Shown piece after piece: positions 1 through 6,340 of a stretch of DNA of 8,321 nucleotides. The notes below the pieces were generated by a model that did not search any database, was not told the origin of the DNA, and saw only the letters and a program-made list of their open reading frames with translations. A program made the position numbers and the translations under genes. Source of the DNA: Candidatus Gastranaerophilales bacterium. Its GTDB lineage: Bacteria > Cyanobacteriota > Vampirovibrionia > Gastranaerophilales > Gastranaerophilaceae. Each line of letters begins with the position of its first letter. The first letter of the stretch is position 1. The stretch spans positions 1 to 8,321 of the forward strand of contig CAAGQE010000239.1 in assembly GCA_900772035.1 (NCBI GenBank), given 5' to 3'.

Positions 1-10
1 GAAAATATTT

Positions 11-1150
11 TTATTTCTTTTTCTTTATGGATACTTTGGAAAAATTATTCGGCAGACCCGCGTAATATCTGTTTTTACTGAGGTTTTTGACTTTTTCTTC
101 TTCTATTTTTTCTGCAAATTCGTTTTCTTCAAAGTTTTTAAAAGAAACCTTTTTAGTCTTACGTTTTTCGTTTGACCATTGGAAAAATACGTTATAAGAA
201 AGTGTCATCTTATTTTTTTCAGCCGAATATTCCGCATAATCAGCCAACTTATATATATAAGGCGGAAGTTTGTAGTAACAAGCACCTGCATACATACATT
301 CCATATCAAAAACAACAGTTTTAATTTTCAATTTTTTGGCAAGTTTAAAGAAATCCTTGATATCTCTTACGGAATCATTAATTCCGGGGATAATAATATA
401 TTTAAGTCTTAATCTGTCCTGATTATCTTCATTCAAGGCTTCTGAATACTTTTTCAAATTTTCGACAAGTTCGTCGAATTTATCAACCTGTTTTATAGTT
501 TGGTACAATTTTTTCGTACCACAGTCAATAGAAACCAACAAAGTCAGTTTATTTTGCTCAATTCCCTTATAAATAGAGTCTCTGTAATTGATACCCGAAG
601 AATTTACCGTAATATCAGCGTCTTCATTCAAATAAAGTTCGACAATTTTGTCGAAATCACGCATCAATGTAGGTTCTCCACCATTAAAGAAAACTCTGCC
701 GCCTTTTTTAAAGTAGCCTTTTGACAACAAATCCTGAGTTGCCTTATAAGCGCTGTAAAACTCAACCCCTCTGTTTGCCTTGGGTGAGCAATAAATACAT
801 CTCGCGTTACAGAAATTATTTGTTTGGTAAATAACTTCCGAAAGAAGTCTGTTTCCCGTGAAAAATTCGTTTTCGTTAAGAAAACCGCAACCCTCACAAA
901 CGGCTGGAATTTTGCCCTCTTGAACTTCGGAATTTCTCTTTTCCTTGTGTTCAAAAACTTTTTCCCAATCCAAAACTTCGCCTTGATAATTAGGTTCAAT
1001 TACGGGCATACCTCTTTTGTTGCCGTCAATGCCGATACAACAATCTCTAAGGTCGATATTATCGAAACAAAGACCTTTTTCCATATAACAACAAGCCTTA
1101 TAAACCCCCGGGATATCTTGTGAAAGTAAAAATTTATTCAAATTTTCCAT
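11..1150 (-). CDS. Radical SAM protein with an N-terminal cysteine-rich (SPASM-like) domain
   Basis: A 379-residue radical SAM enzyme; substrate unknown. The core starts near residue 105 and has the canonical CX3CX2C cluster motif (C114, C118, C121) that binds the SAM-cleaving 4Fe-4S cluster. It is followed by GGEP (157-160), a TVNSSG strand (181-186), a VSID strand (206-209) and IIPGIND (253-259), all typical of the partial TIM barrel. Ahead of the core is a second cysteine-rich region: C20, C21, C28, C37, C38, then C85-x2-C88. Its pattern (CC pair, a stretch with Trp and charged residues, closing CxxC) resembles the SPASM or twitch auxiliary-cluster domain that normally follows the core, so two Fe-S clusters are likely. 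C285 and C291 are further candidates. The tail is lysine-rich. The ATG has no clear Shine-Dalgarno upstream. It lies 85 bp after pgk, beyond a hairpin, so it is either weakly co-transcribed or has an unseen promoter. Family call is firm, function open. Confidence 0.9.
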   Translation of the reverse strand: MENLNKFLLSQDIPGVYKACCYMEKGLCFDNIDLRDCCIGIDGNKRGMPVIEPNYQGEVLDWEKVFEHKEKRNSEVQEGKIPAVCEGCGFLNENEFFTGNRLLSEVIYQTNNFCNARCIYCSPKANRGVEFYSAYKATQDLLSKGYFKKGGRVFFNGGEPTLMRDFDKIVELYLNEDADITVNSSGINYRDSIYKGIEQNKLTLLVSIDCGTKKLYQTIKQVDKFDELVENLKKYSEALNEDNQDRLRLKYIIIPGINDSVRDIKDFFKLAKKLKIKTVVFDMECMYAGACYYKLPPYIYKLADYAEYSAEKNKMTLSYNVFFQWSNEKRKTKKVSFKNFEENEFAEKIEEEKVKNLSKNRYYAGLPNNFSKVSIKKKK

Positions 1151-1170
1151 TTAATAATTCCATAACTTAC

Positions 1171-1224
1171 AAAAAATAAATAAATAAATAAATAAATGCA
1201 GGTCAGAGTTTATCCGACCTGCAT
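1171..1224 (-). terminator. Rho-independent terminator of the dnaN-thrB-pgk operon
   Basis: A perfect 9-bp stem, ATGCAGGTC at 1196-1204 pairing with GACCTGCAT at 1216-1224, has an 11-nt loop and starts 11 bp after the pgk stop codon. Read on the minus strand it is followed by a T-rich tail (1171-1195) that is T-T-T-A repeated and ends in six Ts. The tail is interrupted by A every fourth base, so termination may be incomplete and allow some read-through into the radical SAM gene. Confidence 0.75.
1174..1197. repeat. Tetranucleotide tract, six AAAT units
   Basis: Six uninterrupted AAAT units (TTTA-type on the minus strand) lie between the terminator stem and the radical SAM start, 24-47 bp upstream of its ATG. 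They form most of the terminator's T-rich tail. Tracts of this kind can change length by slippage; whether this one does cannot be seen from one sequence. Confidence 0.9.
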
Positions 1225-1235
1225 ATAAATTTTGA

Positions 1236-2450
1236 CTATTTATCGTTAAGTGCTGCAACACCGGGGAGAACTTTACCTTCGATAAATTCGAGTGAAGCAC
1301 CGCCGCCTGTTGAAACGTGAGTGAAATCTTCAGCTTTGCAGAATTTCTTTGCTGCTGAAACTGAATCGCCACCGCCGATTACAGATGTTGCACCGTTTTT
1401 TGTTGCTTCTACAATCGCTTTAAGGATTGATTTTGTTCCTTCTGCGAATGCAGGGTTTTCAAATGCGCCGACAGGTCCGTTCATAAGAATTGTTTTTGAA
1501 TTTTTAATAACTTCTTCAAATGCTTTTTGTGATTCGGGACCTGCGTCAACACCTTCAAATCCGTCAGGAATATCTTTGATATCAACAACTTTGTTTGTAC
1601 CGTTGCCTGAGAAGTCATCAGTAACCAAAACGTCTGTTGCCATTACCAATTTAACGCCTTTATCAGCTGCTTTCTTTTCGATTGCTTTTGCAACTTCGAG
1701 TTGATCGTCTTCGCAAATTGAATTACCGATTTTGCCGCCGTTTGCTTTTACGAATGTATAAGCCATACCGCCGCCGATGATAAGGTTATCAACTTTGTCG
1801 ATTAAGTTTTCGAGAACACCGATTTTTGATGAAACTTTTGCACCGCCAACAACAGCCGTGAAAGGTCTTGTCGGGTTATCGAGCGCTTGTGACAAGCATC
1901 TGATTTCTTTTTCCATCAACAAACCTGATACAGCAGGTGATAAAAGTTTTGCAACTTTTGCTGTTGAAGTGTGATTTCTGTGTGCTGCACCGAATGCGTC
2001 GTTTACATAGAAATCGCCCAATTTTGCGAGTTCTTCTGCAAATGTCATATCGTCATCTTTTGCTTCTTCAGCCTTGTAGTAACGAATGTTTTCGAGCAAT
2101 GCAACTTGTCCGTCTTTCAAATCTGCCAATTCTTTGTCTGCGCCTTCGCCAACAGGTGATTTTACGAATTTAACTTCTTCACCCATAACTTTTGACATAT
2201 ATTTTGCAACAGGTTCTAATGACAAGTCTGCAAGCGTTTGACCTTCTTTTAACTTTTGAGGTCTGCCAAGGTGTGCCATCAAAATAATCTTAGCACCCTT
2301 TTCTTGCAAAAATCTTACTGTCGGCAAAATTGCTTGAATTCTTGTATCGTCAGTAACATTCTTGTCTTTATCCAAAGGAACGTTGATATCAACTCTGACT
2401 AACGCTCTTTTTCCTTTAACGTCACCTAAATCTTTTACTGATTTTTTCAT
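1236..2450 (-). CDS. pgk: Phosphoglycerate kinase
   Basis: Cytosolic glycolytic enzyme that transfers phosphate from 1,3-bisphosphoglycerate to ADP, giving ATP and 3-phosphoglycerate. At 404 residues it is full length for a bacterial PGK. The family signature RVDINVP is at 19-25 with substrate residues D21 and N23. R37, HLGR (60-63), R123 in ENIRYY and R158 in AAHRNH complete the basic patch for the 3-phosphoglycerate side. The nucleotide half has GGAKVSSK (202-209, K205 and K209), GGGMAYTF (226-233), NGPVGAFE (324-331), GGGDS (359-363) and STGGGASLE (380-388). The start is well supported: AAGGAG sits 7 nt before the ATG and overlaps the thrB stop codon, so pgk is translated as the last gene of the dnaN-thrB-pgk operon. 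No catalytic residue is missing. Confidence 0.98.
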   Translation of the reverse strand: MKKSVKDLGDVKGKRALVRVDINVPLDKDKNVTDDTRIQAILPTVRFLQEKGAKIILMAHLGRPQKLKEGQTLADLSLEPVAKYMSKVMGEEVKFVKSPVGEGADKELADLKDGQVALLENIRYYKAEEAKDDDMTFAEELAKLGDFYVNDAFGAAHRNHTSTAKVAKLLSPAVSGLLMEKEIRCLSQALDNPTRPFTAVVGGAKVSSKIGVLENLIDKVDNLIIGGGMAYTFVKANGGKIGNSICEDDQLEVAKAIEKKAADKGVKLVMATDVLVTDDFSGNGTNKVVDIKDIPDGFEGVDAGPESQKAFEEVIKNSKTILMNGPVGAFENPAFAEGTKSILKAIVEATKNGATSVIGGGDSVSAAKKFCKAEDFTHVSTGGGASLEFIEGKVLPGVAALNDK

Positions 2451-2461
2451 CGTTTTTCTCC

Positions 2462-3373
2462 TTATATCACCGCTGCCCCATGTTCTTCAGGGTCAAACGT
2501 CATTATCTGATATTTTATGTCCAAATCGTACCAAATTTTGTGAACGATTTGTTTAACATTATCTATATTATCACCTTCGGTAATTACCGCAAGAGTCGGA
2601 CCTGCTCCGCTTAAAACGCAGCCGAGCACGTTTTTTTCATCTCTTAAAGATTTTATAATATCAACCATCCCCGGAATTAACTTTTCTCTGTAAGGTTGAT
2701 GTATTCTGTCCTGCAAAGCACTTCTCATAATATCGGCATTCTTATTTGTAATAGCCGTTATCAACTGTGCTGACTTTTGGATATTATAAACCGCATCCTT
2801 AAACGCAATTTCTTTCGGCAAAACAGAACGTGCAAGTTCGGTCAAAAGCTTATAATCGGGAATACAAACACTTATTTTCCAGTCTTTACACCAGTCAATT
2901 TTTTCATACAAAACATGACCGTCATTCTCAATCGAAGCCACAACAAATCCGCCCGTAAGTGCAGGAGTTGTATTATCGGGATGACCTTCAACCGATGCGG
3001 CAATATCAATCAAATCCTGTTTAGACAAAGGTTTTGAATTAATCTCGTTTGCACCAATCAACGCTCCCGCAATTACGGATGCGCTGCTTCCTAAACCTCT
3101 TGCAATAGGAATGTACGTTTCCACTCTGACTTCATACCCTCTGAGTTCGGTATTTGTCTTTTCATGAAACTTTTTAAATGATTGAAAAATAATATTTTTT
3201 TCATCAACATCGAAAGTTCTTACGTCACCTTTTTCGTCAATTATAACTCTGACCTTACCGTCATCCGTGTTTTTTACATTAACAATGTTATAAAGAGGAA
3301 ATGCTATCCCTGCGCAGTCAAAACAAGGACCTAAATTAGCGCTTGATGCAGGTGATTTAATTCTAACTTCCAT
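2462..3373 (-). CDS. thrB: Homoserine kinase (GHMP family)
   Basis: Phosphorylates L-homoserine with ATP to O-phosphohomoserine, the step before threonine synthase. The 303-residue protein has the three GHMP kinase motifs: SPASSANLGPCFD at 7-19, the phosphate-binding loop PIARGLGSSAS at 89-99, and LSGAGPTLAVI at 254-264. The EGHPDN segment (129-134) is characteristic of homoserine kinases within the family and separates it from mevalonate and galactokinase relatives. Length is normal for ThrB. An AGGA lies 9 nt upstream of the ATG in the 14-bp gap after dnaN, and its own stop overlaps the pgk ribosome-binding site, so all three genes look translationally packed. Threonine synthase (thrC) and homoserine dehydrogenase are not in this window, so the usual thr operon is not present here. 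Confidence 0.95.
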   Translation of the reverse strand: MEVRIKSPASSANLGPCFDCAGIAFPLYNIVNVKNTDDGKVRVIIDEKGDVRTFDVDEKNIIFQSFKKFHEKTNTELRGYEVRVETYIPIARGLGSSASVIAGALIGANEINSKPLSKQDLIDIAASVEGHPDNTTPALTGGFVVASIENDGHVLYEKIDWCKDWKISVCIPDYKLLTELARSVLPKEIAFKDAVYNIQKSAQLITAITNKNADIMRSALQDRIHQPYREKLIPGMVDIIKSLRDEKNVLGCVLSGAGPTLAVITEGDNIDNVKQIVHKIWYDLDIKYQIMTFDPEEHGAAVI

Positions 3374-3387
3374 ATTTTTTTATCCTA

Positions 3388-4506
3388 TTAGAGTTTCAAA
3401 GGCATTACGAGACAAATGTAATCGTCTTCGCTATCGGGTCTGAATACAGTCGCTGACTGATTTCCGTTTATTCCGATTAATGCGTTTTCACAGTCAATAA
3501 TTTTTATAAAGTCTGAAATAAACTTATAATTGAATGCAATTACAAATTCATCCCCTTGGTAATCGGATTCGATAACGTCTTCTGATGTACCTGAATCAGG
3601 AGTTTCCGATTTCAAATACATTTTGCCGTTTTGCAATATAAACTTGATTACGTTTGTTCTTTCGTTAATCATACAAGCAACTCTGTCTATCGCACCCGCT
3701 AATTCGGCTTTCTTAACCTTAACTGTTGTTGCGGTGGTTTTAGGAATTAATTGTTGATATTGAGGATATTCACCTTCCAAAAGTTTTGAAATCAAAATAT
3801 AACTGTTTGTTTTAAATATGATTTTTGAACCTGAAACAATAAGAGAAATCTTATCTTCATTAATGATTGATGAAACTCTCAAAAATTCATTCAAGGTCTT
3901 TGAAGGAATAACGATTTTTGCATCTTTTTCATTTTTATTTTGAATTTTTTCAGAAATTCTCGTAAGTCTGTTTCCGTCTGTTGCAGCCATTTCGAGAGTG
4001 TCTTCGTTAATCTTACAGAAAACACCGCTGATAATGTTTCTGTTTTCGTAAGTTGCTGCCGCGTAAACAGTATATTTAATTGATTTTGTGAAAGGATTTG
4101 TATCAATCGTAATTGCTTCGCTATCCGCAATTTCGCTTTCACTTTGGATAATTTTAGGAAATTCTTCCGCAGAAATTCCGATTACGTCAAATTTTGAATT
4201 TCCGCATTTGATTGTTACAACGTTATTATCGGGATTAAGAGAAAATTCTACCGGTTTATCGGGAAGTTTTGATACAATTTCAAAAATCTTTTTAGCAGGA
4301 AGTGTAATCTTACCTTCTTCTTTTACTGCTGCTGTCGTTTTTGTGATTATTGAAATATCCAAATCCGTTGCGCTTAATTTTAAAGTGTTATTTTCCGTTT
4401 CAAACAAAATGTTTGCAAGTACCGGCTGTATGCCTCTTTGAACAGTAATTTTTTCAACTATTCTTAATTTGTTTAAAAGAGATTCTTTGTCGGTTGTAAA
4501 AATCAT
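3388..4506 (-). CDS. dnaN: DNA polymerase III beta subunit (sliding clamp)
   Basis: The beta clamp forms a ring-shaped dimer around DNA and tethers polymerase III. The 372 residues match the usual length of about 366-380 and the three-domain layout. Landmarks include R24 followed by QPVLANI (24-33), ATDLDI (46-51), EFPKI (115-119), ATDGNRL (175-181), the domain-linking LLEGEYPQYQQLIP (242-255) and the C-terminal LVMPLKL, equivalent to the MPxRL tail that forms part of the partner-binding pocket. An AAGGA lies 9 nt upstream of the ATG. It is the first gene of a dnaN-thrB-pgk operon and is preceded by a 383-bp non-coding region with a promoter and repeats. In many bacteria, including cyanobacteria, dnaN borders the replication origin. 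dnaA, recF and gyrB are not in view. Confidence 0.98.
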   Translation of the reverse strand: MIFTTDKESLLNKLRIVEKITVQRGIQPVLANILFETENNTLKLSATDLDISIITKTTAAVKEEGKITLPAKKIFEIVSKLPDKPVEFSLNPDNNVVTIKCGNSKFDVIGISAEEFPKIIQSESEIADSEAITIDTNPFTKSIKYTVYAAATYENRNIISGVFCKINEDTLEMAATDGNRLTRISEKIQNKNEKDAKIVIPSKTLNEFLRVSSIINEDKISLIVSGSKIIFKTNSYILISKLLEGEYPQYQQLIPKTTATTVKVKKAELAGAIDRVACMINERTNVIKFILQNGKMYLKSETPDSGTSEDVIESDYQGDEFVIAFNYKFISDFIKIIDCENALIGINGNQSATVFRPDSEDDYICLVMPLKL

Positions 4507-4536
4507 TATTTTTTTCCTTTTTATAAATTCGGATTA

Positions 4537-4603
4537 TATAATACTAAACAGATAAAAATTTAACTTATAAAACTTATAAACATTCTTATCTATTAGTATT
4601 ATA
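4537..4603. repeat. Long imperfect inverted repeat upstream of dnaN
   Basis: The left arm at 4537-4555 and the right arm at 4586-4603 are reverse complements over 17 of 18-19 positions (TATAATACTAA against TTAGTATTATA, then AGATAA against TTATCT, with a small bulge between). The 30-bp spacer is AT-rich and holds a short direct repeat of ACTTATAAA. The right arm contains the proposed dnaN -10 box, and the left arm carries its mirror image. It could be an operator or a structure in the dnaN leader. Confidence 0.7.
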
Positions 4604-4625
4604 CGATATAAAAAATTAATAACAA
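4598..4625 (-). promoter_or_regulatory. Predicted sigma-70-type promoter of the dnaN operon
   Basis: On the minus strand a perfect TATAAT (4598-4603) lies 16 bp downstream of TTGTTA (4620-4625, four of six matches to TTGACA). Transcription would start near 4591, giving a leader of roughly 85 nt before the dnaN ATG. No comparably good pair is seen closer to the gene. In DNA this AT-rich, chance matches are common, so confidence is moderate. Confidence 0.5.
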
Positions 4626-4644
4626 TAATAACTTGAAGAAAAAT

Positions 4645-4819
4645 TGTAGAAAACTCTTAAATTCCAATAAATGTATATGTTTTAGTTATGTTCAAAACTT
4701 TTTGAAAACTTTTTAAAACTTACGAGTTTTATACAAAAAATTTTAATTTAAAAAATAAAGATTTTTTTGTACAGGTTTTATACATATTTTTGAAAAAGTT
4801 TTCTACATAGTTTTCTACA
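4645..4819. other. Candidate replication origin: cluster of TTTTNTACA boxes with AT-rich tracts
   Basis: Six 9-mers fit TTTTNTACA: TTTTCTACA at 4799-4807, 4811-4819 and, inverted, 4645-4653; TTTTATACA at 4727-4735 and 4776-4784; TTTTGTACA at 4765-4773. TTTTCTACA differs by one base from TTTTCCACA, the DnaA box described for cyanobacteria, where origins have been placed next to dnaN. Between the boxes lie A/T tracts (4694-4720) and an almost pure AT stretch (4736-4768) that could act as the unwinding element. The whole 4507-4889 gap has no coding potential that I can support. Box identity and origin function are inferred; DnaA control of dnaN expression is an alternative reading. Confidence 0.5.
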
Positions 4820-4859
4820 TAAATGAGGCATGAAAATCAGACATTTTATCATAAATATA

Positions 4860-4877
4860 AGGCATGGAAACATGCCT
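4860..4877 (-). terminator. Hairpin after the 99-codon gene, possible weak terminator
   Basis: A perfect 7-bp stem, AGGCATG (4860-4866) with CATGCCT (4871-4877) and a 4-nt loop, begins 12 bp downstream of the stop codon at 4890. On the minus strand it is followed only by an AT-rich stretch without a real T-run, so termination would be weak. A second AGGCATG at 4826-4832 could form an alternative pairing. Confidence 0.4.
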
Positions 4878-4889
4878 GTTAATTGATTT

Positions 4890-5189
4890 TTACTTATTGT
4901 TAAAATCGTCGGGTTTCAAGTTATGGATGTTTCTTGCAACTTTTTGATGTTCAAAACTCAAGGCAAAATTGTATAAAGCCTGCATTAATTTTCTGCCTGA
5001 TTCTCTTTTTGCAATTATTAAAAAATCTCCGTAGCCGTTTTCTGCCGTGTACAATTCAGCCTTGATTATTTTATCCACATTTGTTACGGGTAAAACTTCA
5101 AGTTTCTCTCTGAGCCATTTGTAGAGCAGTTTTACGGAAGATTTATCCTGATTTGTCAATAAGTATTCTGAAAATTCTTTTAAAATCAT
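4890..5189 (-). CDS. Hypothetical protein, 99 residues, between candidate origin and glycosyltransferase
   Basis: I do not recognise this protein. It is small, soluble-looking and rich in Lys, Glu and Leu, with predicted amphipathic helices at about 1-32 (includes KLLYKWLREKLE, 20-31) and 64-90, around a central strand-like section (ELYTAENGYGDFLIIAK, 45-61). It has no signal peptide, membrane segment, Cys or recognisable catalytic motif. Composition matches the neighbouring genes, it has a plausible promoter, and a hairpin follows it, all of which support a real gene. No Shine-Dalgarno precedes the ATG, and the predicted transcript starts only a few bases upstream, so it may be nearly leaderless. 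It lies upstream of dnaN on the same strand, with the 383-bp repeat region between, and is divergent from the glycosyltransferase. A role linked to replication would be guesswork. Confidence 0.65.
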   Translation of the reverse strand: MILKEFSEYLLTNQDKSSVKLLYKWLREKLEVLPVTNVDKIIKAELYTAENGYGDFLIIAKRESGRKLMQALYNFALSFEHQKVARNIHNLKPDDFNNK

Positions 5190-5199
5190 GTTTAAATTG

Positions 5200-5205
5200 T
5201 ATAAT
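5200..5205 (+). promoter_or_regulatory. Possible -10 box for the glycosyltransferase gene
   Basis: A perfect TATAAT lies 34 bp upstream of the glycosyltransferase ATG, but the matching -35 region (around 5176-5183) is poor. It overlaps by five bases the -10 box proposed for the divergent 99-codon gene, so the two promoters could not be fully occupied at once. Confidence 0.35.
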
Positions 5206-5230
5206 ATTTTATAAAAATTAAAAAGGTCAA
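5201..5230 (-). promoter_or_regulatory. Predicted promoter of the 99-codon gene
   Basis: On the minus strand TTGACC (5225-5230, five of six) and TATTAT (5201-5206, five of six) are 18 bp apart. The start point would fall near 5194, about five bases before the ATG, which agrees with the absence of a ribosome-binding site. Its -35 box overlaps the AAAAGG sequence that is the only Shine-Dalgarno candidate of the divergent glycosyltransferase. Confidence 0.45.
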
Positions 5231-5239
5231 AAATAAAAA

Positions 5240-6340
5240 ATGAAAGTTTCTGTAATCATACCTGTTTATAATTGCGAAGAATTTTTGGAAGAGTGTATCG
5301 GTAGCCTTTTAAAGCAGACATTTTCCGATTTTGAAATAATTGTTGTTGATAATAAATCGACGGATGACACGGTTTATATGGTTGAAGATTTTATGAAAAT
5401 CAGCAGCAAAATTTCGCTTATAAAATCAGATAAAAATTTAAAACAGGGAATTGCAAGAAATATCGGAGTTGAGCACGCTAAGGGCGAATACATAATGTTC
5501 GTTGACGGAGATGACAAAGTTTCTCCCGAATTTATCGAAAAAATGTATAATAAAATCACAAAAGATGAAGCGGATATGACGATTTGCCGCTGGGCGCCTT
5601 TTGATAATAAAACAGGAAAGATTAATTACGAACATGGTTATGCAAACTTTCACAGATTGCCTGAAGAATTTTGGACAAAAAGTTTTAATTGGCACGATAT
5701 AAAAGAAGAAGTTTTTTCACAAAGTAATGTTCCTTGGGATAAGATTTACAAAAAATCATTTTTGGTTGATAAAGATGTGAAATTCCCCGGGGGAATGTTC
5801 TTTGAGGATAACGTTTTTTCATTTGATGCGATTATGAAAGCCGACAAGATTACGGTTTTGGACGAGTGTTTGATTTATTATCGGGTCAATAGAAAACAAG
5901 CGGTTACGGCAAGACGTGACGAGACATTTTTCGACTATTTGAAAATATTTGATTGTATAAAGGAAAATCTTGTTAAACAAGGAACTTGGCGCGAGATGAA
6001 GTATAACTTTATCAATTATAAAGTTCGTTCAATGTTTTGGTGGTGGAAAAAAATTGAGTTTAAATATAAACGTCAGTTTTTTGAAATGATAAAACAAGAT
6101 TATATAAAAATGTATAATACAGAACTTGCCAAAGCGGAAGATAAGCGCGGTGTTTGGACAAAGACGTTCTTTCTTGTGAACAGAGTTTTGGACAACGGAT
6201 TTTGGGCTTATATGTTTTTCCTTTATTGGGACAGAATTTTCAGAATAGAATACGGCGTTGATAATCACATGGTTATGCTTTTATCAAACTATGAATTTTG
6301 GTATAGCAATTACGACGGAAAACGTCTGCATTTCGACTAA
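5240..6340 (+). CDS. Family 2 glycosyltransferase (GT-A fold)
   Basis: Transfers a sugar from a nucleotide-sugar donor to a glycan or lipid-linked acceptor, probably at the cytoplasmic face of the membrane; the sugars cannot be read from sequence. The N-terminal 110 residues are classic GT2: VSVIIPVYN (3-11), VVDNKSTDDT (35-44), GIARNIG (70-76) and the metal-binding DGD in FVDGDD (88-92). An FFEDN segment at 187-191 is at the place of the usual catalytic acidic pair. The C-terminal third (about 250-366) is rich in Trp, Phe, Tyr and Lys (for example FWWWKK, 266-271), as in acceptor-binding or membrane-touching domains of surface-polysaccharide transferases, but has no clear transmembrane helix. 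The only Shine-Dalgarno candidate, AAAAGG, is 13 nt from the ATG, rather far. It stands alone rather than in a polysaccharide cluster, and ends overlapping lepB tail to tail. Confidence 0.93.
   Translation: MKVSVIIPVYNCEEFLEECIGSLLKQTFSDFEIIVVDNKSTDDTVYMVEDFMKISSKISLIKSDKNLKQGIARNIGVEHAKGEYIMFVDGDDKVSPEFIEKMYNKITKDEADMTICRWAPFDNKTGKINYEHGYANFHRLPEEFWTKSFNWHDIKEEVFSQSNVPWDKIYKKSFLVDKDVKFPGGMFFEDNVFSFDAIMKADKITVLDECLIYYRVNRKQAVTARRDETFFDYLKIFDCIKENLVKQGTWREMKYNFINYKVRSMFWWWKKIEFKYKRQFFEMIKQDYIKMYNTELAKAEDKRGVWTKTFFLVNRVLDNGFWAYMFFLYWDRIFRIEYGVDNHMVMLLSNYEFWYSNYDGKRLHFD

Noticed and set aside
1321..1704. Open frame of 127 codons on the plus strand inside pgk
   Set aside because: It mirrors a strongly conserved pgk region, has no ribosome-binding site and no recognisable protein content. 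The same holds for the other frames opposite thrB, dnaN, the radical SAM gene, lepB and the synthase.
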